From: Kosakonia oryziphila
GTDB lineage: Bacteria > Pseudomonadota > Gammaproteobacteria > Enterobacterales > Enterobacteriaceae
Reading direction: 5' to 3'
DNA length: 64,000 nt
Assembly: GCF_900094795.1 (NCBI RefSeq)
Contig: NZ_FMBC01000012.1
Span: 1 to 64,000 of the forward strand
Below, in pieces: positions 56,881 through 64,000 of the stretch (the stretch's first letter is position 1; each line of letters opens with the position of its first letter). Below the pieces are notes generated by a model, which made no database searches, had not been told where the DNA came from, and worked only from the letters and a program-made list of their open reading frames with translations. The translations under genes were made by a program, and so were the position numbers.

Positions 56881-57750
56881 ATGTTTTTCTCAACGAAATC
56901 AATCTGTTCTCTGTTGCTGATTTTTCTGCCATTGGTGCATGCCGCTGCCATGGACTCTGCCCGGCTGGCCAATGTTGTACATTTACAGGAACAGCAGCTT
57001 GGCGCGCGCATTGGCGTAGCCGTGCTGGATACCGCCAGCAGTAAAACGGTGAGTTACCGTGGGGACGAGCGTTTTCCGCTCAACAGCACTCACAAAGCGC
57101 TGCTGTGCGGTGCATTACTCAGCAAGGTGGATAAAGGCGAGCTGGCGCTGACGGAAAGCACGCAATTCCCGCGTTCAGCACTGGTGGAGTACTCGCCGAT
57201 AACGGAAAAATTTGTTGCCCCGGCGCGCATCAACTGGCAACAACTGTGCAGTGCGGCGGTCAGCTACAGCGACAACACAGCGGCGAATCTGCTGGCGCAA
57301 AAGCTTGGCGGCCCGGCGGCCATTACCCAGTATCTGCAAACGTTAGGTGACAGTGTCACGCGTCTGGATCGCGTTGAACCTGAGTTGAACAGTGCGGTTC
57401 CCGGCGACGAGCGAGATACCACCACGCCGCTGGCCGTCAGCCGTACACTGCAAAAATTGACGCTTGGAACAGCGTTGAAGCCCGGTTCACGCGCGCAGTT
57501 AATTCAGTGGATGCGTGAGGATAAGGTCGCCGATGCTTTATTACGTTCGACGCTGCCTGCCGGTTGGACCATTGCCGATAAAACGGGTGCCGGGGATTTT
57601 GGTTCGCGTTCAATTATTAGCGTGGTATGGCCGAAAAATAGTACTCCTCGTATCGTAGTTATTTATATAACGAATACAAAAGCGACGTCAAAGCAGAGTA
57701 ATGCGGCCATCGCCAGCCTCGGGAAAGAGATATTTTCCGCGATCAAATAA
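56881..57750 (+). CDS. Class A beta-lactamase
   Basis: 289 residues. A signal peptide (about 1-21, ending LPLVHA) leads to a periplasmic serine hydrolase. The catalytic set is complete: S69-T-H-K72, the SDN loop at 130-132, Glu166 and Asn170 in the omega loop (RVEPELN), and KTG at 234-236. Cys76 and Cys123 could form the disulfide seen in TEM and SHV. It hydrolyses penicillins and possibly cephalosporins. The exact subgroup cannot be named from memory. No adjacent ampR regulator is present, so it may be constitutive or intrinsic. Confidence 0.92.
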   Translation: MFFSTKSICSLLLIFLPLVHAAAMDSARLANVVHLQEQQLGARIGVAVLDTASSKTVSYRGDERFPLNSTHKALLCGALLSKVDKGELALTESTQFPRSALVEYSPITEKFVAPARINWQQLCSAAVSYSDNTAANLLAQKLGGPAAITQYLQTLGDSVTRLDRVEPELNSAVPGDERDTTTPLAVSRTLQKLTLGTALKPGSRAQLIQWMREDKVADALLRSTLPAGWTIADKTGAGDFGSRSIISVVWPKNSTPRIVVIYITNTKATSKQSNAAIASLGKEIFSAIK

Positions 57751-57824
57751 CCCGCCGACAGCGGGATAAATAACCGCTGTCCTTTTAAGTTAAATTTCCG
57801 CTTGCCCCGAAAAAATCGCAAAAA

Positions 57825-57847
57825 TAACCATAAATGGATAATGGTTA
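57825..57847. repeat. Inverted repeat in the fdnG promoter region
   Basis: TAACCAT (57825-57831) and ATGGTTA (57841-57847) are separated by nine bases, some 65 bases upstream of fdnG. It could be an operator for an anaerobic or nitrate-responsive regulator, but neither FNR nor the NarL 7-2-7 pattern fits it well. Confidence 0.4.
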
Positions 57848-57911
57848 AGTGGTGAGAATATCCTTATAATCTCCGTCCCTTTTCATGTCTTAAGTTTAAG
57901 CTGGAGGACAC

Positions 57912-60900
57912 ATGGAGCTCAACCGGAGGCAGTTCTTTCGGATCTGCGCGGGCGGTATGGCAGGAACGACTGTCGCATCTCTCGGATTCTTATCATCTTT
58001 TTCCGTTCATGCGGAAACACGTCAATATAAACTCTTAAAAGCAAAAGAGACGCGAAATAACTGCACTTACTGCTCAGTCGGTTGTGGAATGCTGATGTAC
58101 AGTCTTGGCGATAGTGCAAAAAACGTTCAGCAGAGTATTTATCATATTGAAGGCGATCCGGATCACCCGGTTAGCCGCGGCTCTCTGTGCCCAAAAGGTG
58201 CAGGGGTGCTGGACTATATTCACAGCGAAACACGTTTACGTTACCCGGAATATCGCGCGCCGGGATCAGATAAATGGCAGCGCATTTCCTGGGATGATGC
58301 CATCGATCGTATTGCGCGATTAATGAAAAAAGATCGCGACGCCAATTTTATTGAGAAAAACGCGCAGGGGCTGACAGTCAATCGCTGGACCACGACAGCC
58401 ATGCTGTGCTCTTCGGCGGCCAGCAATGAAACCGGTATTCTCGACGGTAAATTCACCCGCTCGCTGGGGATGGTGGCGATTGATTGCCAGGCACGCTTGT
58501 GCCACGGCCCGACCGTTTCGGCGCTGGCGCCGACCTTTGGTCGCGGCGCGATGACCAACAACTGGGTGGACATTAAAAACGCCAACGTGGTGCTGATCAT
58601 GGGCGGGAATGCCGCCGAAGCGCACCCGGTCGGTTTTAAATGGGTGGTGGAAGCGCAAACCAAAAATGACGCTACCGTTCTGGTGGTCGATCCGCGTTTT
58701 AACCGCAGCGCGGTAGTGGCGGACTTTTATGCGCCGATCCGCGCCGGTTCCGATACCGCGTTTCTGCTTGGCGTAATCCGCTACTTGCTTGAACACGACC
58801 AGGTTCAGCACGAGTATGTGCGCCACTACACCAACGCCGGGTTGATTGTTCGTGAGGATTATGCCTTCAACGACGGTCTGTTCAGCGGCTATGACGCCAA
58901 CAAACGCCAGTATGACAAATCAAGCTGGTTCTATCAGCTCGATGCCCAGGGCAATGCGCTGCGCGATGATACCTTCAGCCATCCGCGTTGTGTATGGAAT
59001 CTGCTGAAAGCCCACGTTGATCGCTACACGCCGGAAATGGTCAGCCGTCTGTGCGGCACCACGGTGGAGGATTTCACCCATATTTGCGGCGTTCTTGCCA
59101 GCACCAGCAAACCGGATCGCACGGCCACCATTCTCTATGCACTGGGCTGGACGCACCATTCCGCCGGGGCGCAGATTATTCGCGCTGCCGCAATGCTGCA
59201 ACTGCTGCTCGGCAACATCGGTATGGCGGGAGGTGGGGTAAATGCCTTGCGCGGTCACTCCAACATTCAGGGCTATACCGATCTTGGCCTGCTGTCGATC
59301 AATCTGCCGGGATATATGCCGCTGCCGTCGGAAAAACAGCCGGATTACCAGACCTATATTTCGCAAATTACGCCGCCATCGCTGGGTGTGAATGAAGTCA
59401 ACTACTGGCAAAACACATCAAAGTTTTTCGTCAGCATGATGAAAAGCTTCTGGGGCGAACATGCCACGGCAGACAACAACTGGGGCTACGACTGGTTGCC
59501 GAAATGGGACCGTCTGTACGATGTGATGACCCAGGCCGAGATGATGCAGGAAGGCAAAATCAACGGTTATATCGTACAGGGATTCAACCCGCTGGCCGCC
59601 TTCCCGGATAAAAACAAATCCTCACGCGCGCTGGCAAAACTGAAATACATGGTGGTTATCGATCCTCTGGCGACCGAATCCTCCTCCTTCTGGCAGAACC
59701 ACGGCGAGATGAACGATGTTAACCCGGCTGATATTCAGACCGAAGTGTTCCGTCTGCCATCCTCCTGCTTTGCCGAAGAAGATGGTTCGATTGTCAACTC
59801 CAGCCGCTGGTTGCAGTGGCACTGGGCCGCCGCCGAGCCGCCGGGTGAAGCGCTGCACGATGCCAAAATCCTCGGACGGCTGTTTATGCGCCTGCGCGAG
59901 CTGTACCAGCAGGAAGGCGGAGCAAACCCCGCACCGCTGCTGAATGTCAGTTGGGATTATGCCGACCCGTACGATCCGCAACCGGAAGAGATTGCCCGCG
60001 AAGCCAATGGCAAAGCGCTGCGCGATCTGTACGACGACAACGGCGTGCTGATCGCCAAAAAAGGGGAACAGTTAAGCAGCTTTGCCCAGTTACGCGCGGA
60101 CGGTTCCACCAGCAGCTACTGCTGGGTCTACTGCGGTAGCTGGACGGCGAAAGGCAATCAGATGGCGAACCGCGATAACAGCGATCCCTACGGTCTGGGT
60201 TGTACGCCGGGCTGGGCGTGGTCGTGGCCTGCCAACCGCCGTATTCTCTACAACCGCGCTTCCGCCGATCCGTCCGGGAAACCGTGGGATGCCAAACGAG
60301 CACTGCCGCACTGGGACGGCCAGCGCTGGACGGGAATGGACGTGGCTGACTATAGCCAGGCCGCGCCGGACAGCAATGTTGGGCCATTTATCATGAACCC
60401 CGAAGGCGTGGGGCGTCTGTTCTCGCTAGACAAAATGAATGACGGCCCGTTCCCGGAACATTACGAGCCGATTGAGTCGCCGATTGGTAGCAACCCGCTA
60501 CACCCGGCGGTGGTTTCCAGCCCGGTGGTACGCATCTTTGAAGCCGATAAAGCCAATATGGGCAAAGTTGATGACTTCCCGTATGTCGCCACGACGTATT
60601 CGATCACCGAGCTGTTCCGTCACTGGACAAAACACGCGCGGCTGAACGCCATTGCCCAACCGGATCAGTTTATTGAGATTGGTGAAGCGCTGGCGCAGGA
60701 GAAGGGGATTGTGGCCGGTGATGTGGTGAAAGTCAGCTCCAGACGTGGCTATATCAAAGCCAAGGCAGTGGTCACCAGGCGCTTACAGACGCTAACCATC
60801 GACGGCAAGCGCATCAATACCGTGGGCATTCCGTGTCATTGGGGGTTTGAAGGGGCAACGCGCAAAGGCTTCCTCGCCAATACGCTGACGCAGTCGGTCG

Positions 60901-60962
60901 GCGATGCCAACTCGCAAACGCCGGAATACAAGGCGTTTTTAGTGAACATTGAGAAGGCGTAA
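57912..60962 (+). CDS. fdnG: Formate dehydrogenase-N alpha subunit, cysteine variant
   Basis: 1016 residues. A twin-arginine signal (MELNRRQFFRICAGGMAG) directs periplasmic export. The [4Fe-4S] ligands are in CTYCSVGCGMLMYS and GSLCPKGAG. The molybdopterin domains follow E. coli FdnG/FdoG throughout. Where E. coli uses selenocysteine at 196 (VUHGPTV), this gene has TGC at 58500-58502, Cys197 in RLCHGPTV. No in-frame TGA is needed, so the gene is read without SelB. The catalytic histidine after it is kept. It oxidises formate and feeds quinone through FdnH and FdnI. Confidence 0.92.
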   Translation: MELNRRQFFRICAGGMAGTTVASLGFLSSFSVHAETRQYKLLKAKETRNNCTYCSVGCGMLMYSLGDSAKNVQQSIYHIEGDPDHPVSRGSLCPKGAGVLDYIHSETRLRYPEYRAPGSDKWQRISWDDAIDRIARLMKKDRDANFIEKNAQGLTVNRWTTTAMLCSSAASNETGILDGKFTRSLGMVAIDCQARLCHGPTVSALAPTFGRGAMTNNWVDIKNANVVLIMGGNAAEAHPVGFKWVVEAQTKNDATVLVVDPRFNRSAVVADFYAPIRAGSDTAFLLGVIRYLLEHDQVQHEYVRHYTNAGLIVREDYAFNDGLFSGYDANKRQYDKSSWFYQLDAQGNALRDDTFSHPRCVWNLLKAHVDRYTPEMVSRLCGTTVEDFTHICGVLASTSKPDRTATILYALGWTHHSAGAQIIRAAAMLQLLLGNIGMAGGGVNALRGHSNIQGYTDLGLLSINLPGYMPLPSEKQPDYQTYISQITPPSLGVNEVNYWQNTSKFFVSMMKSFWGEHATADNNWGYDWLPKWDRLYDVMTQAEMMQEGKINGYIVQGFNPLAAFPDKNKSSRALAKLKYMVVIDPLATESSSFWQNHGEMNDVNPADIQTEVFRLPSSCFAEEDGSIVNSSRWLQWHWAAAEPPGEALHDAKILGRLFMRLRELYQQEGGANPAPLLNVSWDYADPYDPQPEEIAREANGKALRDLYDDNGVLIAKKGEQLSSFAQLRADGSTSSYCWVYCGSWTAKGNQMANRDNSDPYGLGCTPGWAWSWPANRRILYNRASADPSGKPWDAKRALPHWDGQRWTGMDVADYSQAAPDSNVGPFIMNPEGVGRLFSLDKMNDGPFPEHYEPIESPIGSNPLHPAVVSSPVVRIFEADKANMGKVDDFPYVATTYSITELFRHWTKHARLNAIAQPDQFIEIGEALAQEKGIVAGDVVKVSSRRGYIKAKAVVTRRLQTLTIDGKRINTVGIPCHWGFEGATRKGFLANTLTQSVGDANSQTPEYKAFLVNIEKA

Positions 60963-60974
60963 GGAAGCGAAGCG

Positions 60975-61856
60975 ATGTCCATGCAATCACAAGACATTAT
61001 CAAACGTTCAGCCACCAATGGCTTTACGCCACCACCACAGGCGCGGGATTTCCGCGCGGAAGTGGCAAAACTGATCGACGTCTCCACCTGTATCGGCTGT
61101 AAAGGCTGCCAGGTAGCCTGCTCGGAGTGGAACGATATTCGCGACGAGGTGGGTTACTGCGCCGGGGTTTACGATAATCCGCTTGATTTAAGCGCGAAAT
61201 CCTGGACGGTGATGCGTTTCAGCGAAACCACGCAGAACGGCAAGCTGGAGTGGCTGATCCGCAAGGATGGCTGTATGCACTGCGCCGATCCTGGCTGCCT
61301 GAAAGCCTGCCCGTCGGCGGGGGCGATTATTCAGTACGCTAACGGCATCGTCGATTTTCAGTCTGAGCACTGTATCGGCTGCGGTTACTGCATTGCCGGT
61401 TGTCCGTTCAATGTGCCGCGCCTCAACCCGCAGGATAACCGGGTTTACAAATGCACGCTCTGTGTCGATCGCGTCAGCGTCGGCCAGGAGCCTGCCTGCG
61501 TGAAAACCTGTCCGACCGGGGCGATTCACTTTGGCACCAAGGCCGAGATGCTGGAGTTGGGCGAGGCGCGCGTGGTGCAACTGCAAAAACGCGGCTATCA
61601 CCAGGCGGGCGTCTACAATCCGCAGGGCGTTGGTGGTACGCATGTGATGTATGTGCTGCAACATGCCGACCAGCCGGAGTTGTATCACCATCTGCCCAAC
61701 GAACCGAAGATCGATGTTCCGGTAAATTTATGGAAGGGTATCCTCAAGCCGCTCGCCGCCGCCGGGTTTATCGCCACCTTTGCCGGTCTGCTGTTCCATT
61801 ACATTGGCATCGGGCCGAACAAAGAGACGGATGACGAGGAGAATGATGATGAGTAA
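60975..61856 (+). CDS. fdnH: Formate dehydrogenase-N beta (iron-sulfur) subunit
   Basis: 293 residues close to E. coli FdnH. Four ferredoxin-type cysteine clusters are visible ([62 protein letters not shown]). A single C-terminal membrane helix ([20 protein letters not shown]) anchors it. It carries electrons from FdnG to the cytochrome subunit. It begins 12 bases after fdnG and overlaps fdnI by eight bases. Confidence 0.95.
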   Translation: MSMQSQDIIKRSATNGFTPPPQARDFRAEVAKLIDVSTCIGCKGCQVACSEWNDIRDEVGYCAGVYDNPLDLSAKSWTVMRFSETTQNGKLEWLIRKDGCMHCADPGCLKACPSAGAIIQYANGIVDFQSEHCIGCGYCIAGCPFNVPRLNPQDNRVYKCTLCVDRVSVGQEPACVKTCPTGAIHFGTKAEMLELGEARVVQLQKRGYHQAGVYNPQGVGGTHVMYVLQHADQPELYHHLPNEPKIDVPVNLWKGILKPLAAAGFIATFAGLLFHYIGIGPNKETDDEENDDE

Positions 61857-62481
61857 GATCCTGCGCACCAAATTTATCGATCGGGCGTGTCACTGGACGG
61901 TAGTTACCTGCTTTTTCCTCGTGGCGGTTTCCGGCGTTGCACTGTTCTTTCCTTCGCTGCAATGGCTGACGCAAACCTTTGGCACGCCGCAGATGGGGCG
62001 CATCCTGCACCCGTTCTTTGGTGTGTTTATCTTCCTGATCCTGATGGTGATGTTCGTGCGTTTTGTACATCACAACATCCCTGATAAACAGGATCTGCCG
62101 TGGATCAAAGGGATCGTGGAGGTGCTGAAGGGCAACGAGCATAAAGTGGCGGATGTCGGCAAATACAACGCCGGGCAGAAGATGATGTTCTGGACCATCA
62201 TGAGCATGATTACGCTTCTGCTGACAACCGGCATTGTCATCTGGCGACCGTGGTTTGCTCACTATTTTCCGATTCCGCTGATCCGCTGGTGTTTGCTATT
62301 CCACGCCACCTCGGCCGTGGTGCTGATCCTTGCCATCCTGGTGCATATCTATATGGCGTTCTGGGTGAAAGGGTCGATCACCGGCATGATTGAAGGCAAA
62401 GTGAGCCGTCGCTGGGCGAAGAAACATCACCCGCGCTGGTATCGCGAAGTGGAGGCTGCTGAGAAGAAACAACAGCCATAA
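61849..62481 (+). CDS. fdnI: Formate dehydrogenase-N gamma (cytochrome b556) subunit
   Basis: 210 residues from the third of three tandem ATGs (61849, [20 protein letters not shown]). Four membrane helices carry the heme-ligand histidines, and the C-terminal [18 protein letters not shown] matches E. coli FdnI. It passes electrons to menaquinone. The overlap with fdnH indicates coupled translation. Confidence 0.94.
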   Translation: MSKILRTKFIDRACHWTVVTCFFLVAVSGVALFFPSLQWLTQTFGTPQMGRILHPFFGVFIFLILMVMFVRFVHHNIPDKQDLPWIKGIVEVLKGNEHKVADVGKYNAGQKMMFWTIMSMITLLLTTGIVIWRPWFAHYFPIPLIRWCLLFHATSAVVLILAILVHIYMAFWVKGSITGMIEGKVSRRWAKKHHPRWYREVEAAEKKQQP

Positions 62482-62488
62482 TCCCGCC

Positions 62489-62516
62489 TGGCCGGAGGCA
62501 ATCCGTTCTCCGGCCA
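62489..62516 (+). terminator. Hairpin after fdnGHI
   Basis: TGGCCGGAG (62489-62497) and CTCCGGCCA (62508-62516) form a perfect 9-bp stem with a ten-base loop, seven bases after the fdnI stop. No T run follows, so it may be a Rho-assisted or stabilising structure. Confidence 0.5.
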
Positions 62517-62598
62517 CACTCTCTCTGGCCGCCGCTCCGCTGGCTTTTCCGAATATCGTCTATGATTGTTTCTCGTGACATCGTGGAGAGGAGAAGGC

Positions 62599-64000
62599 AT
62601 GGCGTCGAAATCTTTTGCGAAAAGCTGGGGCGCCGATGACATCGGCGAAGGCACGGTGCGCTTCCGTTTGTGGGCAACAGGCCAGCAGAGTATCACGCTG
62701 CGGCTTGGCGCTAACGATATTGCGATGCAGCCTGTCGGCAAAGGCTGGTTTGAAACCACGGTTCCAGGCCTTGTACCCGGAACCCCTTATCAATATGTGC
62801 TGTCAGATGGTAGAGCCATTCCCGATCCCGCCTCGCGCGCGCAGCAGAGGGATGTGAATGGCCCGTCGCTGGTGATCGATCCCACCCACTACCGCTGGCA
62901 ACATGTCCACTGGCAAGGCCGTCGCTGGGAAGAGGCGGTTTACTACGAACTGCATATCGGCACCTTCACCCCACAGGGGACCTTTCAGGCGGCCATTGAA
63001 AAACTGCCGTACCTGGCGGAACTCGGCATCACGGTGATTGAAGTGATGCCAGTTGCACAGTTTGGCGGCGATCGCGGCTGGGGTTATGACGGCGTCTTGC
63101 TCTACGCGCCGCATGCGGCCTATGGTTCGCCGGATGATTTCAAAGCGTTTGTCGATGCTGCGCACGGCTATGGCCTTGCGGTGGTGCTAGATATTGTGCT
63201 CAACCACTTCGGCCCGGAAGGCAACTATCTGCCGCTGCTGTCGCCGGATTTTTTCCACCCGGAACGTGAAACGCCATGGGGCGCTGGCATTGCTTATGAA
63301 GTGGACGCCGTACGGCGCTATATCGCGGAAGCGCCGCTCTACTGGCTGACTGAGTTTCATCTTGATGGCCTGCGGTTTGATGCTATCGATCAAATCAAGG
63401 ACAGCGCGGAAAAACCACTGCTGGTGGAGATCGCCGAACGCATTCGCGCAGCGATCCCTGATCGCGCCGTGCATCTCACCACCGAAGATTGCCGCAATAT
63501 TATTGCCCTGCATCCGCGCGGCAGCGCGGGCGAGATCCCGCTGTTTAGCGGCGAGTGGAACGACGATGTGCATAACGTTGCCCATGTGTTAGCCACAGGT
63601 GAAACGCACGCTTACTATCAGGATTTTGCCGATAACCCCGAGCAATTGCTGGCGCGGGCGCTGGCGGAAGGGTTCGCTTATCAGGGTGAAATTTCGCCAC
63701 AGAGCGGTGAAGTGCGCGGCGTTGATAGCCGCGGACAGCCGCCCACCGCGTTTGTCGATTTTATTCAGAACCACGATCAGGTTGGCAACCGGGCGCAGGG
63801 CGAAAGGCTGCTGAGCCTGGCCGGGGCAGATCGTACCCGCGCGCTGCTGGCGATGCTGCTGTTGTCGCCGCATATTCCGCTGCTGTTTATGGGTGAAGAG
63901 TATGGCGAAACGCAGCCGTTTCTCTTTTTTACCGATTTCCACGGTGATCTGGCACAAGCCGTGCGCGAAGGCAGGACGAAAGAGTTCGCGGGCCATGCCG
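62599..64000 (+). CDS. treZ: Malto-oligosyltrehalose trehalohydrolase TreZ, cut by window end
   Basis: 467 codons are visible, running off the end. It starts MASKSFAKSWGADDIGEGTV with GGAGAAGG upstream. An N-terminal beta domain precedes the GH13 barrel: AVYYELHIGTFTPQGTFQAA, GWGYDGVLLYAPHAAYG, VVLDIVLNHFGPEG, the nucleophile aspartate in DGLRFDAIDQIKD and QNHDQVGNRAQGE. It releases trehalose from maltooligosyl-trehalose in the cytoplasm. In enterobacteria treY and glgX usually accompany it, but beyond this window they cannot be checked. Confidence 0.93.
   Translation, partial: MASKSFAKSWGADDIGEGTVRFRLWATGQQSITLRLGANDIAMQPVGKGWFETTVPGLVPGTPYQYVLSDGRAIPDPASRAQQRDVNGPSLVIDPTHYRWQHVHWQGRRWEEAVYYELHIGTFTPQGTFQAAIEKLPYLAELGITVIEVMPVAQFGGDRGWGYDGVLLYAPHAAYGSPDDFKAFVDAAHGYGLAVVLDIVLNHFGPEGNYLPLLSPDFFHPERETPWGAGIAYEVDAVRRYIAEAPLYWLTEFHLDGLRFDAIDQIKDSAEKPLLVEIAERIRAAIPDRAVHLTTEDCRNIIALHPRGSAGEIPLFSGEWNDDVHNVAHVLATGETHAYYQDFADNPEQLLARALAEGFAYQGEISPQSGEVRGVDSRGQPPTAFVDFIQNHDQVGNRAQGERLLSLAGADRTRALLAMLLLSPHIPLLFMGEEYGETQPFLFFTDFHGDLAQAVREGRTKEFAGHA

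Noticed and set aside
57912..60962. Selenocysteine-encoding fdnG
   Set aside because: There is no in-frame TGA. The selenocysteine position is TGC, so no SECIS element is expected.

Overview
This window reads as enterobacterial chromosome from a free-living nitrogen fixer. The ptrR-sad-glsB-yneG-dgcF-uxaB-yneE gene set is close to that of Escherichia coli. The nif block has the compact Klebsiella-type order J-HDKTY-ENX-USVWZM-F-LA-BQ. Kosakonia, or a near relative such as Klebsiella, Raoultella or Enterobacter, is my best guess. That is inferred from gene order and remembered protein families, not from a search.

Layout. 1-7300 is an AT-richer accessory stretch. It holds the end of an IS3-family element, an RND efflux pump resembling AdeB, a small membrane protein, a two-component system resembling AdeRS, and a TupA-like ATP-grasp protein. 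7366-19874 is mostly core: ptrR, sad, an inserted chemoreceptor, glsB, yneG, a diguanylate cyclase gene broken by an amber codon (dgcF), two more GGDEF proteins, a GNAT acetyltransferase, uxaB and a bestrophin-family gene. 20004-25140 holds a MocR-type regulator with a divergent AhpD-like gene, a second chemoreceptor and an EAL-HDOD protein.

25329-48650 is a complete molybdenum nitrogenase island. nifHDK encode the enzyme. nifE, N, B, V, Q, X, Y, U and S build the FeMo cofactor and Fe-S clusters. nifM, Z, W and T help mature the proteins. nifF and nifJ supply electrons from pyruvate through flavodoxin. nifLA control the island. The intergenic gaps contain sigma-54 promoters (GG-N10-GC) and NifA upstream activator sites (TGT-N10-ACA) for nifH, nifJ, nifE, nifU, nifB and nifF. 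The nifL promoter instead carries a tandem pair of NtrC-like sites. The expected circuit is therefore NtrC to nifLA to NifA to all other nif operons.

48749-64000 holds a HAD hydrolase, an amidase/MHS-transporter pair divergent from a LysR/cupin pair, another LysR divergent from an SDR, a class A beta-lactamase, fdnGHI, and the start of treZ, which is cut by the window end. The fdnG-like catalytic subunit has cysteine where E. coli has selenocysteine.

I saw no rRNA, tRNA or CRISPR array. The nif system itself is well known. The less ordinary signals are the pump that lacks its membrane-fusion partner, the amber codon in dgcF, the chemoreceptor inside the sad-glsB locus, the Cys-type formate dehydrogenase, and several hairpins or repeats in regulatory gaps.
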